Shown: positions 50,327 to 62,113 of the stretch, one piece after another
How positions within the stretch are numbered: position 1 is the first letter of the stretch
Layout: each line of letters begins with the position of its first letter
NCBI GenBank assembly: GCA_001574975.1
Contig: KQ965814.1
Span: forward strand, 158,827 to 222,826
DNA length: 64,000 bases
Direction of reading: 5' to 3'
Origin: Gonapodya prolifera JEL478
Lineage: Eukaryota > Monoblepharomycota > Monoblepharidomycetes > Monoblepharidales > Gonapodyaceae
The notes under the pieces: generated by a model
Databases searched by the model: none
What the model was told of the DNA's origin: nothing
What the model saw: only the letters and a program-made list of their open reading frames with translations
Translations under genes and position numbers: made by a program

Positions 50327-50600
50327 TCAACGCTAAATTAATTCAATATTGCAACTTAAAAGTTTCGTTTGAATTGGACTACTCCTCGTTGAGTTATTCA
50401 CGACTTTGTGTGCAACTCATATCAGCTCATGTGTAAGCAGCGTCTGCTGTCACAAGATCTTTCCAAATGTAATCAACCAGCAATTCACATACTCAAGCTA
50501 TATCTATTACTCAGAATCGCTTGACAAATGCAGCTGTAGATGACATTTCAGCCCTCTTTGCCTGCACATTCATAAATCTGCACCCCAACCTATCCTTCCT
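50327..50600 (+). repeat. Last array unit and shared tail segment
   Basis: The final unit remnant ('GTTTGAATTGGACTACTCC') is followed by a tail that also occurs at 63820-64000: 'CGCTTGACAAATGCAGCTG' versus 'CGCTTGGCAAATGCCACTG', and 'TCTGCACCCCAACC' versus 'CCTGCACCCCAACC'. So the order array-then-tail is kept in both islands. Confidence 0.6.
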
Positions 50601-50856
50601 TCTTACTGTTCCAACAGCAACTTTAAACTTTTCATGAAGCTATTGCTATGTTCAAATGGATCTTCAGACTGTATTAGTAACCTTGAGGAGATGGTACCAC
50701 TTTGCACTCTCAGGTCTAGGAACTTGAGAGCTAGGACCAAAACTCTGCCAGGCACTTGCAGCTGTTTCTAGATTGGGGCACTGTAATACTTTCTGTCTGG
50801 CTCAAGCTGACTGATGGGAGGAAGAAGGAAGGGGAGGGTAAAGGAGGGGAGCACAA

Positions 50857-51115
50857 TGTCACACTGACATCCACTAACGTGGAGTNTATAGTGTAGTATG
50901 AGTGTTGGGTATTAGCTGCTGTGCCACTACTGTGGCCGTGGGTTTAGATGTGCACACCTGCACAACGTGCCCTAAGTTTGGCATCACGTTCCTGCAGNTG
51001 AGTTCTATGCACATTACGTCTTGCTATGTACATCTGATCATATATACACGTTCCTGCAGATTACAGGCTTGTGCAGCTCACCTAGGTTGTGTAGCATCAC
51101 TGTGATTGGCATCAA
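50857..51115 (+). repeat. Repeat block, copy 2
   Basis: Near-identical over about 150 bp to the block at 48716 (shared 'GTATGAGTGTTGGGTATTAG' and 'GTTTGGCATCACGTTCCTGC'). It then continues as copy 3 does with 'ATCATATATACACGTTCCTG' and 'CAGCTCACCTAGGTTGTGTA'. Two undetermined bases. Not followed by the 304-bp array. Confidence 0.7.
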
Positions 51116-51265
51116 TAATCTCTGGTGACACTTTGGCAAACACATCACCCTGCTTTTCATATTGATACAAAGTTTGAGTATTTGCATTAAAGGCACCATA
51201 ACCTTTTTTATCTCTGAGATCCTGGTGGAGCTCATCAACTTTTTACAGATTTTTTTTTTTTTGAC

Positions 51266-51420
51266 AATGTTGGTCATGCAAAAAAATGGCCGCTACCGAA
51301 TCAGTAGCAACCAATATTTTGCACAACCAACATGTGAAATTTTTACAATGTTGGTCATGCAAAAAATTGACTCCCACCAAATTGGTAGCAACCGTTTTTT
51401 TTGCACAACCAACATATGAA
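51266..51420. repeat. Direct pair of ~84-bp palindromic units
   Basis: Each unit opens with 'ATGTTGGTCATGCAAAAAA' and closes with 'TTTTGCACAACCAACATRTG', which are near reverse complements, enclosing a 'CTACCGAATCAGTAGCAACC' or 'CACCAAATTGGTAGCAACC' centre. The structure is foldback/MITE-like; no coding content. Confidence 0.65.
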
Positions 51421-51519
51421 ATTATTACATATATGATGATGTTGATGTAGGATTTTGAGTGACAATATAGCTCAATTTAAAAAGGCATTGTTGCTGCCAC
51501 CTATGCCTGCTTTGGAGTT

Positions 51520-51800
51520 TGTAATGTTCATGATAGGGCATACCATCCACAGAATCAAGGTGCAGTTAAGAAATCCACGCAACTGTGTAGATGGATGGAA
51601 TGGCAAGGCATGTGCTCAAAATGACTGGATCTCCACTGCTTTGCAATAGATTTGTTAGCCTTCTGAAAACAAATACAAACTCTTAGCAAACAAAGGTCAC
51701 AAAACAGTAAGGCATAAGCCCAATTTAGTATGTGGGGGTACTGATTCACAGGGTGGAGGGCCTCAGTTGCATGGGGGGTCTAAAAAACGTGACAAATGAC
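51520..51800 (+). repeat. Dispersed ~275-bp segment, copy in plus orientation
   Basis: Segment from 'GTTCATGATAGGGCATACC' through 'TTTGTTAGCCTTCTGAAAA' to 'GCATGGGGGGTCTAAAAAACG'. The reverse complement is found at 62780-63052. A frame across its end reads GVLIHRVEGLSCMGGLKNVT, echoed by GVLIRRVGGFRCMGGLKNVT in the other copy. Confidence 0.7.
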
Positions 51801-52154
51801 AGGATCCGCGTGAATCCAAGGAAAGTGAGTTTCCTGTGGGCCTGGGCTAGAGGACATTTTCACCATTTGCTGTGGGCTGTGCCACTGAGGCTCTATGGTA
51901 ATGTTTACAGGAAAAAGGTGTCGTGTGCTCACTCCCTAATGAGTACAAAAATTGCAAGACAGCATTTTTATGGAGAGCAATTGAGTTTTGAAAATGAAGA
52001 AGAAAATGGTTTCCAAGAAATAGAGGAAGATCATCAGCAAATGAGGTTTTATTACTGTGAGATTTATGAGAATTGTAGAGTAAAGAAAGGTCCCATGCAA
52101 TACAAAGCAAGACAAAGAAAAGGAAAAATTAGATTAATACAATTCTGCATTGCT
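51801..52154. other. Unassigned frame downstream of the dispersed segment
   Basis: The plus frame stays open to about 52256 (FENEEENGFQEIEEDHQQMR, CEIYENCRVKKGPMQYKARQ). No family is recognised and it may be part of the mobile segment or chance. Confidence 0.3.
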
Positions 52155-52255
52155 TGCATGCGAGGTCTGGAGTGCGGAGCACGCAAGACCGAGGCTGTCC
52201 ACCAGAGGCGAGTAATCCGCGGAGCGGAATACTCAAACCACTGCGAAGCGTACTA
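52155..52255 (+). repeat. Introner-like repeat copy 4
   Basis: 'CGAGGTCTGGAGTGCGGAGC', 'CAAGACCGAGGCTGTCCACC', 'AGAGGCGAGTAATCCGCGGA' and 'GCGGAATACTC'. It lies just upstream of an acceptor (CCCCACCAG) that leads into the hydrophobic exon, so it is probably the 3' part of an intron. Confidence 0.65.
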
Positions 52256-52281
52256 ACAAACTTTCGCCACCCCCCCACCAG

Positions 52282-52631
52282 CTCATCCCCATCTGGGTCC
52301 TCCTTGGCCCGCACACCCTCTCCCACACCGAGCCCCAATGCCCCATGTACCCTCTCCACACGCTCTTTTTTTGGCTCTGCATCTGCCTCTCCTCTGCGCC
52401 CCTCCTCCTCGCGCTGTCCTTCCTCCTCGGGATCGCCGCCGAACTGTTCGTCCCGCTTGCCCTCCTCAGTGCTGTCTCCATGGCAGCAGTCGTCCTCGCC
52501 ACGATCGCGGCTACGGTGCTGCAGAATATGGGCGCGGTGTGGTTGGCGAAGTCCACGGATACGTGTAAGGAGTTGGCGCCGGGGACTTTCTATGCAACGC
52601 TGGGGATTGTGGTGTATGGGTTCTTGAGCTG
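52282..52631 (+). CDS. Fragment of an uncharacterised polytopic membrane protein
   Basis: An exon bounded by a good acceptor (CCACCAG) and donor (GTGAGT) encodes LIPIWVLLGPHTLSHTEPQC, then at least three hydrophobic segments: LHTLFFWLCICLSSAPLLLA, LSFLLGIAAELFVPLALLSA and VSMAAVVLATIAATVLQNMG, followed by CKELAPGTFYATLGIVVYGF. It is consistent with a small four-TM membrane protein. Neither the first nor the last exon could be found, so the gene may be truncated. It is flanked on both sides by copies of the intronic repeat. No family is recognised. Confidence 0.5.
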
Positions 52632-52679
52632 TGAGTACTGTTTGGGCAGGGTGGGTGGTGGGGCGGCGTGCGGTCTGAC

Positions 52680-52810
52680 CGGAGCGAACAGAGGGAGGAC
52701 ATGTCGAGCGAAGCAAGACCCCGAGGCCTAAGCACCGTTAGGTGCTGACTGAGGCTGTTGGCTGGAGGCAAAGTACCCGAAAAGCGTGAATGATACCCCA
52801 GGAGAGGGGG
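52680..52810 (+). repeat. Introner-like repeat copy 5
   Basis: Core 'CAAGACCCCGAGGCCTAAGC' with the perfect hairpin AGCACC-GTTA-GGTGCT (52731-52746), then 'GACTGAGGCTGTTGGCTGGA' and 'GGCAAAGTACCCGAAAAGCG'. It begins about 50 to 85 nt after the donor of the membrane-protein exon. Confidence 0.75.
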
Positions 52811-54591
52811 GGGAGGCTTGCGTTCCTCTGATGTCCAATATTTACATGTTTTGCGCGCGCTTTGCTTTGATCCATTGTCGATGTCGATGCTTGTGCTCAC
52901 CCATTTGCCGATTTGGGATCCAGCATGTACGGTCTTGTTCAGTTGCAATTTGGGCTAGGGAGGGGTGTCAGGAGGGAGGGATTGGGGGTTTACAAGTATA
53001 ATTCAGGTGTCATTTATGTATTCAAGGCGGGTGTTCTTGTAGCACAGTACTACTGGGTAATTCCTCACTTAATACACATTCATCTCATCTCCATTCAGTT
53101 GCCAATTGGGCTGAGGAGGGAGGGATGGGACGTTGGAGGGGGTGGTGGCCGATTGGAGAACTCTGGGTAGTATGTAGACGCTTCCCACGACGCGGCGGAC
53201 TTTCGAGTGGTCTGGGTCTTGTTTCCGCGTCCGATACAAACATGCGCGCACAATTAGAACATAGCACGGGGAGACGAGGCAGGGGGGTCCGTGACTTCCC
53301 GAACCTCAGACTTCGCTTCCCTCCCTCCCTCTCATCCACTGAGCCTTTGTTGAACGTGAGTCGACTGAGAGCCTCGCCGGGTTGCCAGGTTCCGTTGCCG
53401 TCTTCCCTCAAGATGCCAGTGGGACCTGCGAGCTGCGTCACCCGTCTGGCCAGTAGCACTGCCTGCTTACCCTTCCCTTTCACCATCCACCCCAACTCGC
53501 TCAGTGCGCGCCCCATTCCCACATGCGTCGACTTTCCAGTCGGCTCCGCGCTTGTATTTTTCGTTTATTAGCACGCTCAGAAGTTGGAGACCGGGGCAGA
53601 GGAACAACCAGGCCGGCCGTTTTCCGCACCGCGCTCTCGTCGTATTGATAAAAAAAACACCTCTTCGGCTACTGCTCTCCACGCAGATGCGAACGCGACG
53701 GCAGGACACAATCCCTGCCGTTGGCGGAACACGACCGATCCGAATCGGACGATGCGGGTACGAGGGTTAGGCGGACGGCATGGACGCTGCTGCAACGGAG
53801 TTGGAGAAAAATAGGACGGCTCCAGGTCTGGGGCGGACCTTGCGCGGTGGTGGGCCGTCCTATTCTTCTTCAAATCAGTTGCGTCCGCGTTTAGTGGCAT
53901 TCTCGCGCTGTTCGGGGTCTCCACGTCATCGATGCTTTAGGTCAAAGGCATCGAGATTCCTGCCTCTGCGTCTTGCCGGGCTGTGTGGTGGTCGTCGGCG
54001 ATGTGTCGCGTCGCACAAGGTGGAGACAGTGTTCCTAAACAGTACCATGACAGCACCGGCACGATTCAAGCTCGTTTGCCGTCACTGTTAGAGAGACACC
54101 AGAGCAGGAGCAGAGCGGGAACGTCGCCGTACGACTCGTCTGCATCATCTGTCGGACTGCCAGACTTGCAGACGGGTGTTTTCTCTTGTTCCAGCAGCAT
54201 CACCCGTCTTCCACGTCTCGCCCACCTCGTCTGCCAGACGTGGATTCCTTGCTCCAGCCGCACCACTCGTTTTCACCGTTTCGGTTCTCGTGTCGCAGAC
54301 TCATCCAGCCCACGTGGACGTCTCCGCGTCCTTGACCGTGCCCGCTTTGGGCCATCACCAGAGCCACTGGCCGTCCCGCGTCTGTGTCTCGCCCTTGCTT
54401 GATTGGTTCGTCGCGTGTCGTTTCCGTGCCACACTGGGAACTTGACCTGTGACCATAGCGTCCCCCTGAATGCTCGCCAAGTGAAATTTTACTTTCCATT
54501 CATGTGACCACAAGCCACTCGCGTCATCCCGTTTTGGTCTCCCTTCTCCTTTGTAATCGTCTAGGTAATTCTCACCTATTAAATACTCCTC
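52811..54591. other. No confidently supported gene
   Basis: A short direct repeat, 'TTGCAATTTGGGCTAGGG'-like, occurs near 52944 and 53099 ('TTGCCAATTGGGCTGAGG'). Minus-strand frame 53085-53522 (KGKGKQAVLLARRVTQLAGP) looks mildly coding but matches nothing. 53560-54480 shows no gene. Confidence 0.3.
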
Positions 54592-55624
54592 TCACACATC
54601 AATTTCATCAACACGTTTCGTCTCTCTCCTCCCCTCTTCTTCCACCCCCTCCTCCGCCTCCTTCTCCTTTTCCTTCTTCACCTTGCCCAACCTCCCCTTC
54701 ACTCTCAACACCACAACATCAGGCACAACGCCGCAAAGAAAGCTAAGCACGATGAATAGGTAGACCGCCCAGACGGGGCGATGGTGGTGGTCGGACGCGT
54801 ATGCCCACATGAGGATCTGCACGGGCCATTGGAAGATGTGGTTCAGGTTGAGGAGGGTGACGAGGAAGGTTGTTTGGACGATGGTGATGCGGATCACACC
54901 GCCCTCTGGCGCGTCCGAGTCCCCTTGCTGCTGCTGCTGATCCGTCTGGTCGACTTCAAAACTCGGCAGACGCTCGATATGCACGGTCGTGTGCATTGCT
55001 TGGTGTCCGTCGGGGTGTTTGGATGTACGCCCGACACCAACTGCCATGTCTCCCACGCCTGGTGATCCACCCTTGTCACTCGCAGCTCCTGCTACCGCCG
55101 CGGGAGTGTCCACGACGACTCTCTTGGTCCCAAACATAAGCTTTCCAAGCTCCTCTGACCGCATCGTCCATTGACTCCGCTCCGTGTCTCCCCAAACACC
55201 GTCCCGCGCCGCCTTGTTCAACCTCCACAACTCTCTAACCGCGCTTGCCATGCGCACTCGGGGCCTTAAAACAATCAAAGCCTGCACGGTGAACGCGGCG
55301 CACAGAGCCTGCGCTGCGTAGTCCTTGCCGCGATCGCGCTGGTCGTCGGAGAGGTCTCGTGCGAAGCCCCAGTTGCGCAGGATTGCGAGCTGGCGGAGAG
55401 GGTATGTGTGCGGCGTGCGTACGAGGGACGTGAAGGGGAACGTTGGACGTTAAGCAGCGAAACAACGAATCCCCGAGTGTATGAAATGAGGGCACACGCA
55501 CGTAGACAAAGACCGCGGATACAACCACTGCGACCAGCGCCAGCGTGATCCAGAACACGGGGTCTCTGAGACGTGGCCGCAGGGTGCGTAATCCGCGCGC
55601 GAGGAGACGCTGTTGGTCGACCAT
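54592..55624 (-). CDS. Hypothetical integral membrane protein
   Basis: Two exons join from ATG 55624 to the stop at 54592. The N-terminus is basic (DQQRLLARGLRTLRPRLRDP) and runs into TM1 (FWITLALVAVVVSAVFVYV). Exon 2 begins LAILRNWGFARDLSDDQRDR and has a second hydrophobic stretch (YAAQALCAAFTVQALIVL). After a ~110-residue hydrophilic loop containing a Gln run come ITIVQTTFLVTLLNLNHIFQ and YLFIVLSFLCGVVPDVVVL. The tail is Lys/Glu-rich (KVKKEKEKEAEEGVEEEGRR). Four TM helices are likely. No family is recognised; it could act in any endomembrane. Confidence 0.55.
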
Positions 55625-55945
55625 GCAGCTGTTACTCGTTGCTCGCGTTCGGAATCAGATTTGTCAAGTCTGGACCCATCAGAGTGAGGCGCCGCCCTGA
55701 ATAATAAGCTTTGTCCTTGGCCCGGCAAATCAACATTCGTCCGGCCACACATGCCACGAGCGCCAAAAAGTAAGTTTGGAGTGTATTCTATCTTTGTGGT
55801 ATTTCGTAATTTGATTCTCGTTGGGGTTGCGAATACATTAATGGCTGCGAAATAATACATTAACTGCATGGGGTTGTGGTCGCGGTGGCCCGTGCCATTT
55901 TGCGAAGACATCACTCGGACCCGACCATCGTGACACCGATTGACC
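55625..55945. other. Divergent promoter region (membrane protein / FANCI)
   Basis: 321 bp between head-to-head genes; A/T-richer in the middle. No specific site is recognised. Confidence 0.35.
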
Positions 55946-58900
55946 ATGGACGCCGTGAGTCGCGTCTCGCCTCTCTCTGCGCGCACCAGAACCGCACCAA
56001 CCCGTCCTCCTCACCCTCACCCGCCCGTGGGATCCGCCCATGCCCCGTCTTCACCACACTGCTGCACCGCTCAACCACCGAAAGCCTGACGGATCCCCCA
56101 GCCTGTCCACGATCGAAGATGTCGCAAAAGAGCTCAAGTTTTTGGGGGACAAGAGCGCAGCCGCGATTGGGTCACTGATTGATTGGTGCGTTGGGTCGCA
56201 CAACGTTTTGTCTTGTCGTGCGACCGACGGCCACGGGCCGGAGGAGCGAGCTCGAGGTTGTAGAGCCAGGTTAGGCGTCTGCCGGAGGCGAATACCCCAC
56301 AGAGGGAATTACTTTCGCGGAGCGACATGATCGCCGGACGCGAATTATCCCACGCGGAGCGTGTATCGAGGACTGACCGAGGAGCGGAATACTCATGGAA
56401 GAGCGCCAAAGGGCTTGGCGCGTGAGCGCTTACCGAGGAGTCTGCCGGAGGCGAATTCATTGCGGAGTGGAGTACTCACGGAATGTCCGCCGGAGACCTA
56501 ACCGCGATAGCTCATCTGCACCTCTTCCCCCAACCAGCCTTCCCTCTGGGTCTCCCGGCGAAGCTTTGCGCGAGAAGATTTATGAGGCCCTTGTTGAATG
56601 GTACGTTGGTGTGGGTCGGAACTCGGGATGTGGGTAGGTGGAAGCCGTGGGGACGGACGGTCGTGAGAACCAGGCATGATGGAGGCAAGTGGACGGTCGT
56701 GAGAACCAGGCACGATGGGGATGAGAGTGACGTGAAGGGTAATTAATGACGGGTTGGATTCAGGGGGCCTCGATTTTGGTCGTGGAACAGGCACAGGAAG
56801 AGATCATGACCACCCTCCTCTCCTCCAAGGCTCGCCTCGCTCCCCCAAGGCTCCGACTCGCACCCCTCCAAATCCATCAACGCCGTCGTCAACCTCGCGC
56901 TGGACCGCTCCGACACGCTCGCCCCAGCTTACCTGCCCCACCTCGGCAAACAGATCATCGACGCCCTCGCCCGCCCCTCCGCGCACCCGCTGCTCGTGTC
57001 CCTCCTTCCGCGCGTGCTGTTTTGGATGTCGCGACACAAGAAATTGCCCTTTGAAGGCCGCGACGAGACTTCGGCGAAGATCAGGGACGAGCTTGTGGCT
57101 CGCGCGTGTGCCCTAGATTGGTCAAAGGCGGACCGATCCTCGCAGTGGGCGGAGGCGATGAGGGATGTGGAGATGACGGGCGCGCAGATGGAGAGGGTTG
57201 CCACGAAGCTTGTTCAGTGAGTTTCTCTGCCATTTGTTGACGTCGCGTGCGATTGAGTGAAAGACGTCATTATCCCCTCGCGAAAGGTCAATTCCGAACG
57301 TTCCCCTGTCGTCTCTCCCACCTCTCGTATACCAAATCCTCCTCTTCTCCAAACGCGTCTGTACCTCCCCCTTTTCCACACCGCACCGCGCCGCACCCCG
57401 CTGACCTGACCTCTCCCATCTCTCTTCCTGCTCCCCCAGACCTCCCCCAAACCCCTCATCCCACCGCACCTCGTATGCCGGCAGCTTGCCATCCGCCGCC
57501 GGAAGGAGCTCGAACACTACAGCCGGTCTGAAGACGACGGCGACGACGACGACGACGACGGCGATGCCTCTGTGGTCCGGAAGCGAGACGATGTGGAGGA
57601 TCGGATGACCCAGGCGGAAGGAACCGCGTTGTTGCATATGGGGTTTTCTCTGCGGGCGGATAAGGTGCGTGGTTGTGCTTTCTATTTTGGGGTAAAAATC
57701 CCCAGCTACTCACGAAGAGTTTCAGGACCTATCCTCGGATTTTCTCAAGAACATGCGCTCCATTCGAGTGCGAGACCTGGACCCCTTTTCGCTCGCGCTT
57801 CTTTTCATCATGGGGAGAAGCTCCAGACTCTCTGAAGAGGTTCGTACTTCCGTTTCCGAGTGCCGGCTGGGGCTTTCATTGCCCCGGGGTGCCGTGCCTC
57901 TCAGATTCACACACCCGTAATCTCGAACGAACAGGTGAACGACTTCCTTCGAACTCTCATCGTGTCGGCGCACAAGGACGACGACCTTGGCAAGCGCGCG
58001 CCGTGGGTCTCTGACCAGGATAGTCCCGGTATGTAAACCATTCGCGACACCGTTCCCTCCCATCCCACGCCAACACTGTACTGCGCACCCTGCAGAGACA
58101 CCCACGTCCTCTGTCGACCGCCTCACATCCCACCTTCGATCCCTCGTTCGCCTCACGAGTCGCGGATGGGACTTTGCCGTGATACAGTCCCTGTGCACGT
58201 TCTTACTCGCAGCGATCGACGAAGCGGGGCCTGCAAGGGGCAAGGATTCGGCACAGGTGCAGCGCAAAGTCATTGAGACTTGCACGACAGTCATGTCGGA
58301 TGTTTTTGAGGTGAGGTGCAGGAACCGCTGTTGTCTTCGTGACACGATGTACTGGACCTTGAACGATTGATTCACAGCACCATGAGCTCATTCGCCCCTA
58401 CTTGGCTGACGAAACCATCTCCAGGATCAAGGACGGTGGTAATTCCGCTCTCGCGTTTGCTCAGATCCTTGGCAATCTCATAAAGACGATCCCCGACGGC
58501 TTTTTTGAGCACATTGCAAGGGTGCGTTTTCCTCTTTATCCGCTCGAGTGTGCACCTCAATTGACTCCCACCTTTAGCTCCAAGACGTCTTGGATCACCT
58601 CCCACTTATCCCCCGCAAAGCAGCCCACGCGGTGATTCTATCTCTTTCCCATCTCCTGCCACTGCGTCCGACGCTGCGGGACCATATGGTTCTTTCCCTG
58701 CGAAAATGCCTCGCATCGCGAGACGCCTCCGCCCGACTCACAGCAGTCACGGGCCTTCTGCACCTCGTGGAATTATCCGAGCCGCGTGCGTCTCAGGGTG
58801 TCGTGGGCGAAATAGCGTTGCAAGTGGAAGCGCTTTCCGCGGCAAGAAAGGCGATCGACGCTCAGCCGGAAGTACGGGTCGCGCTCTATTCTGGGCTTGA

Positions 58901-61900
58901 ATCGATCTGTTGTCGCTACCCACGACTTTCCGGAAATGTGCTTGACTTGATCGCACCCCAGGTGAGTTGGACAAAAGGGGAACATCATCTCATTGTGATA
59001 ACACGACCTTCCGCGAATTCCAAAGCTTTCGAAATACGTTTACGACACAAAAGGAGACGCAGGTTCTGCCCTCGCCCTGTCGAAATGCGTCATGGATGAG
59101 CAATCTGACCAGTATATCACAGGTGGGTAATCGGTCGAGATTTTGTGCTTACCTTGCCGTGATGTCATCGCCCACTGTCAAACTAGAGCCACTTCCGTTT
59201 CTTCTGCGAGCTGTTGCACAAGCATTTTTCTTTCATCTTACTTCACCGCCCACACTTCGCGGTGGACATTCAAGCGGTAGCTCGAAGAAGATGGACGGTA
59301 TTCGACGCCAGCTCCAGACTTTGCTGCACAATTTGTGCAAAGCAGAATTGGCAGACTTCGAGGTGAGATTTGACAACTTCGTTGTTCAGCTGCGCGATTG
59401 GGTTCTGAATGTGCGCTGCATTTAGCTTGACAAAATGGTTGAATACAGCACTGCCACGAGAACAGGAACTCGTAACATGATGATGGCTGCACTGCTTTTT
59501 GGGTGCTATGAGGTTTGTGCTCCTGAGTTGCTTTCTATCAAGTTGATGTAAGTTACTTCACATTCTTTGCACGTCTAGGTGATGATCGAGTACAACTTCA
59601 AAATGCGGGAGCACGACCATACGTTCGAAGACTGCAGCAAGCTGTTCAAGCGTCTCGCCGAGCTTCTTGAGGTCGTGAAAGAGCGGGTCTCAAAATCTAA
59701 AGGTGCTTTCGCGATGTTCATATTTTGTGCGATGGGATATTCACATCCTATCCTGACGGGCAGACAAAGACAGCACTCCCCGATCAAAATCAAACATCGG
59801 TGACACGTCGTACTTTTCATTTGGTTTTCTATCAGCGTATGTTTCCTTTGCAGTTGTGGGCAACGATCCCGATTCTGCAGCTGGGACCGCAATTCGGGGG
59901 TCGCAGCTCACACATCATATTTTGGGTGCATTGCGCAAGCGACTCCACAGTTGGGAGTCAGACTACTCCGAGAGCGTGGGCGTATCGGGAATTCAGGAAG
60001 CAGACAATCTTGTCATTGTAACGGCTGCGTTGTGGAAGGATGCACTCTATAATGTGAACCAGCATGTGCAGACACTTGAAAACCACGAACGGTCAGAGAA
60101 AAAGAAGGAAAAGGTCTGACCTGGTTTCTTGGGCCATCACGACGCTCCAATTCATCAAGCGTCTCGATACTTGCCCAGAAAAAGCCTTCATCGCCATCTG
60201 ATACAGTTGATACCCTCTGTGATTCACTGAAAATTCTGTTGAACTATCATCCCGATCAATTGTCTGCCGTTGCGGATACCTTAGGTGAGCGCGTTATCAT
60301 GGCAACAATTTATATTTTAACAACGATCAATGTCGTTACCAGAATGGATTCCTGAAGAAGCTGTGGACTCAAGTGCTGTACGGCAATGTCTCAACCAGCT
60401 ACAGCAACTTCTTACCTTGGTTATGAAGGTTCATCCTACAGGAAAAGAAGGTGGGAAGTAAATTGATGACTCGGGTTCGAACGAAACCTCCTCATGGATC
60501 TGGTGTGATACAGTTGCCGCAATTGCATCATTGATTTCAACACTGTGCACCTCGTCGACGGATGCATCCTCAGCAACCTTTGTGGAAGGAATGTGTCAAA
60601 CAACAGCGACACAAGACCCAACCCTGGCAAAAACTTTCGCATCTTTACTTTTGACGATTTCTCAAGAAGCTGGAACCAATGAGGACGTCGTGAGTCAATT
60701 GAGTGAATGTATATGTTTGCTTTTCTCTCAAACGCCTCTGCGGAACAATGTAGTTGAAGAGGCTTCTCCAAGATCTCCGATCTGTAATTGCAATTCCAAC
60801 CGACGAGGATGATGAAGCGTCCTCTGTGTACTACTCCCTTGTTTCTGAGGCGACGTGAGGCCGGATCACTATTTCGGCTTAACATTTGACCCTCACGGTG
60901 TACTTTTTCCAGATCTGGAGCAATTATTAATGCAATTCTCGGTCATGTTGATGAAACCCTCGCTTTATCTGATTGGGCTACCGGTCAAGCAGTGAAAATA
61001 CCCAAGGATTGTTCCGGTAAGAATTGCGCCAATGTAATGTGAGGCACTGCTTCAATAACGGTACGATGTTGCTGCTAGACCACGAGACTGGAGGCGCTTT
61101 TGAAAACCAGACATGCAACATATTGCAGACTCAAGGATTTGTGCTATCCTCGCTGCTCCACTGTGTTGTTCCTCAAGGATCTCGAGAACCCATACTGAAG
61201 ACACTAAAGCGGCTCTTTGTCGCTGTTGTAAACATTCTTCGGGTTGTGAGTCTGTCGGATGCGACAATGGAACTTTCCCATCCAAATGCTACATTTTTTC
61301 CACCAGAAAAATGCAGAGAAGAAGCCAGAAGCTGACCTACCTCTCATCGGTTTGATGGAGAAAATGGGTGCGTTGTGGATGCTTATACTGAGGGATTGTG
61401 CATCTTCATCTTCTTTTCTGCATCAGGGAACTTGTCGTCCGATGTTTACACTTTTCTTGTCACTTTGCTTGTGCCAAGTGAGCCCACTGGTGACGACGAG
61501 GACAGTGGTCTAAAGCGGAAGAAAGCACCCGGGGGGAAGAAAAAGTCTGATCCTGAAAAGGTAGCTATACCAAATGCGGCTCTTATTCAAAGCGTAAACC
61601 TGCACTGCATAATTTCGCAGCTTCGAACAATGCGAGAGTCGAAACTTGTTCCTGCCTTGATCTTTGAAATTGAACGATTGGACAAGGAACTACTCAAACT
61701 CGCGAAGAAATCAAAGCAACCTGGCCTAGCCAAGTATCTTAAACGTAGTACTGCGCGAGACTTTAAGCTGGAAAAGCAAAAGCTGGTAAGGACCGCCGCA
61801 AACTTTTGTTGTCCCATTTTCTCTCATGATGCACTGAAAGGTGGTTCGAGACGATGGTGAGGGCTCTGAAGATGGTGAAGAGAGTGATTCTGCGGATGAA

Positions 61901-61939
61901 AGCAAACAACAGCAGTCAAAGAGGAAGCGTGGCACGTAA
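55946..61939 (+). CDS. FANCI: FANCI, Fanconi anaemia group I protein
   Basis: FANCI pairs with FANCD2 and is monoubiquitylated to clamp DNA during interstrand crosslink repair. About twenty exons chain by sight. Early helices: IEDVAKELKFLGDKSAAAIG and NLALDRSDTLAPAYLPHLGK. Mid solenoid: LVYQILLFSKR, RDLDPFSLALLFIMGRSSRL, GWDFAVIQSLCTFLLAAIDE, MSDVFEHHELIRPYLADETI (human FKIHEMIRQEIL region), RDHMVLSLRKCLASRDASAR and VALYSGLESICCRYPRLSGN. Late: MMMAALLFGCYEVMIEYNFK and QSVNLHCIISQLRTMRESKL. The C-terminus LVPALIFEIERLDKELLKLA then KKSKQPGLAKYLKRSTARDF matches the human end closely, followed by an acidic stretch and a basic NLS-like KRKRGT. The start (55946 or 56040) is uncertain. Intron 2 carries a repeat copy; a (GAC)n run at 57535-57565 encodes poly-Asp. 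Confidence 0.88.
56215..56510 (+). repeat. Introner-like repeat copy 6 (FANCI intron)
   Basis: 'GGAGGAGCGAGCTCGAGGTT', 'AGGCGTCTGCCGGAGGCGAA', 'CACGCGGAGCGTGTATCGAG', 'GACTGACCGAGGAGCGGAAT' and a second 'AGTCTGCCGGAGGCGAATTC'. It starts about 30-50 nt after the donor (GTGCGT at 56187) and runs close to the acceptor. Same orientation as the gene. Confidence 0.8.
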
Positions 61940-62107
61940 TTTTCCTTTTCTGATTTCACGATCCAGTTCTGTACCGTTGACACTTGAACACTTGTATCAT
62001 AAGTCACTGGGCAAATGACAACATCAAATATGAGATATTCACCACATGTGAGAGTGGGATGGTGGATTTGACTTGCGCGCATTGTAGTGGTCGATTGCTT
62101 ACACCCA

Positions 62108-62113
62108 AATAAA
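62108..62113 (+). promoter_or_regulatory. Possible polyadenylation signal of FANCI
   Basis: AATAAA 169 bp after the FANCI stop codon; position is plausible but fungal signals are loose. Confidence 0.3.

Noticed and set aside
51732-52256. 174-codon frame as a transposase gene
   Set aside because: No catalytic motif (DDE, RT, zinc knuckle) is visible; it overlaps a dispersed segment and an introner-like repeat copy.
52944-53110. Similar 'TTGCAATTTGGGCTAGGG' stretches as an att-like direct repeat
   Set aside because: Too short and diverged, with no integrated element between them.
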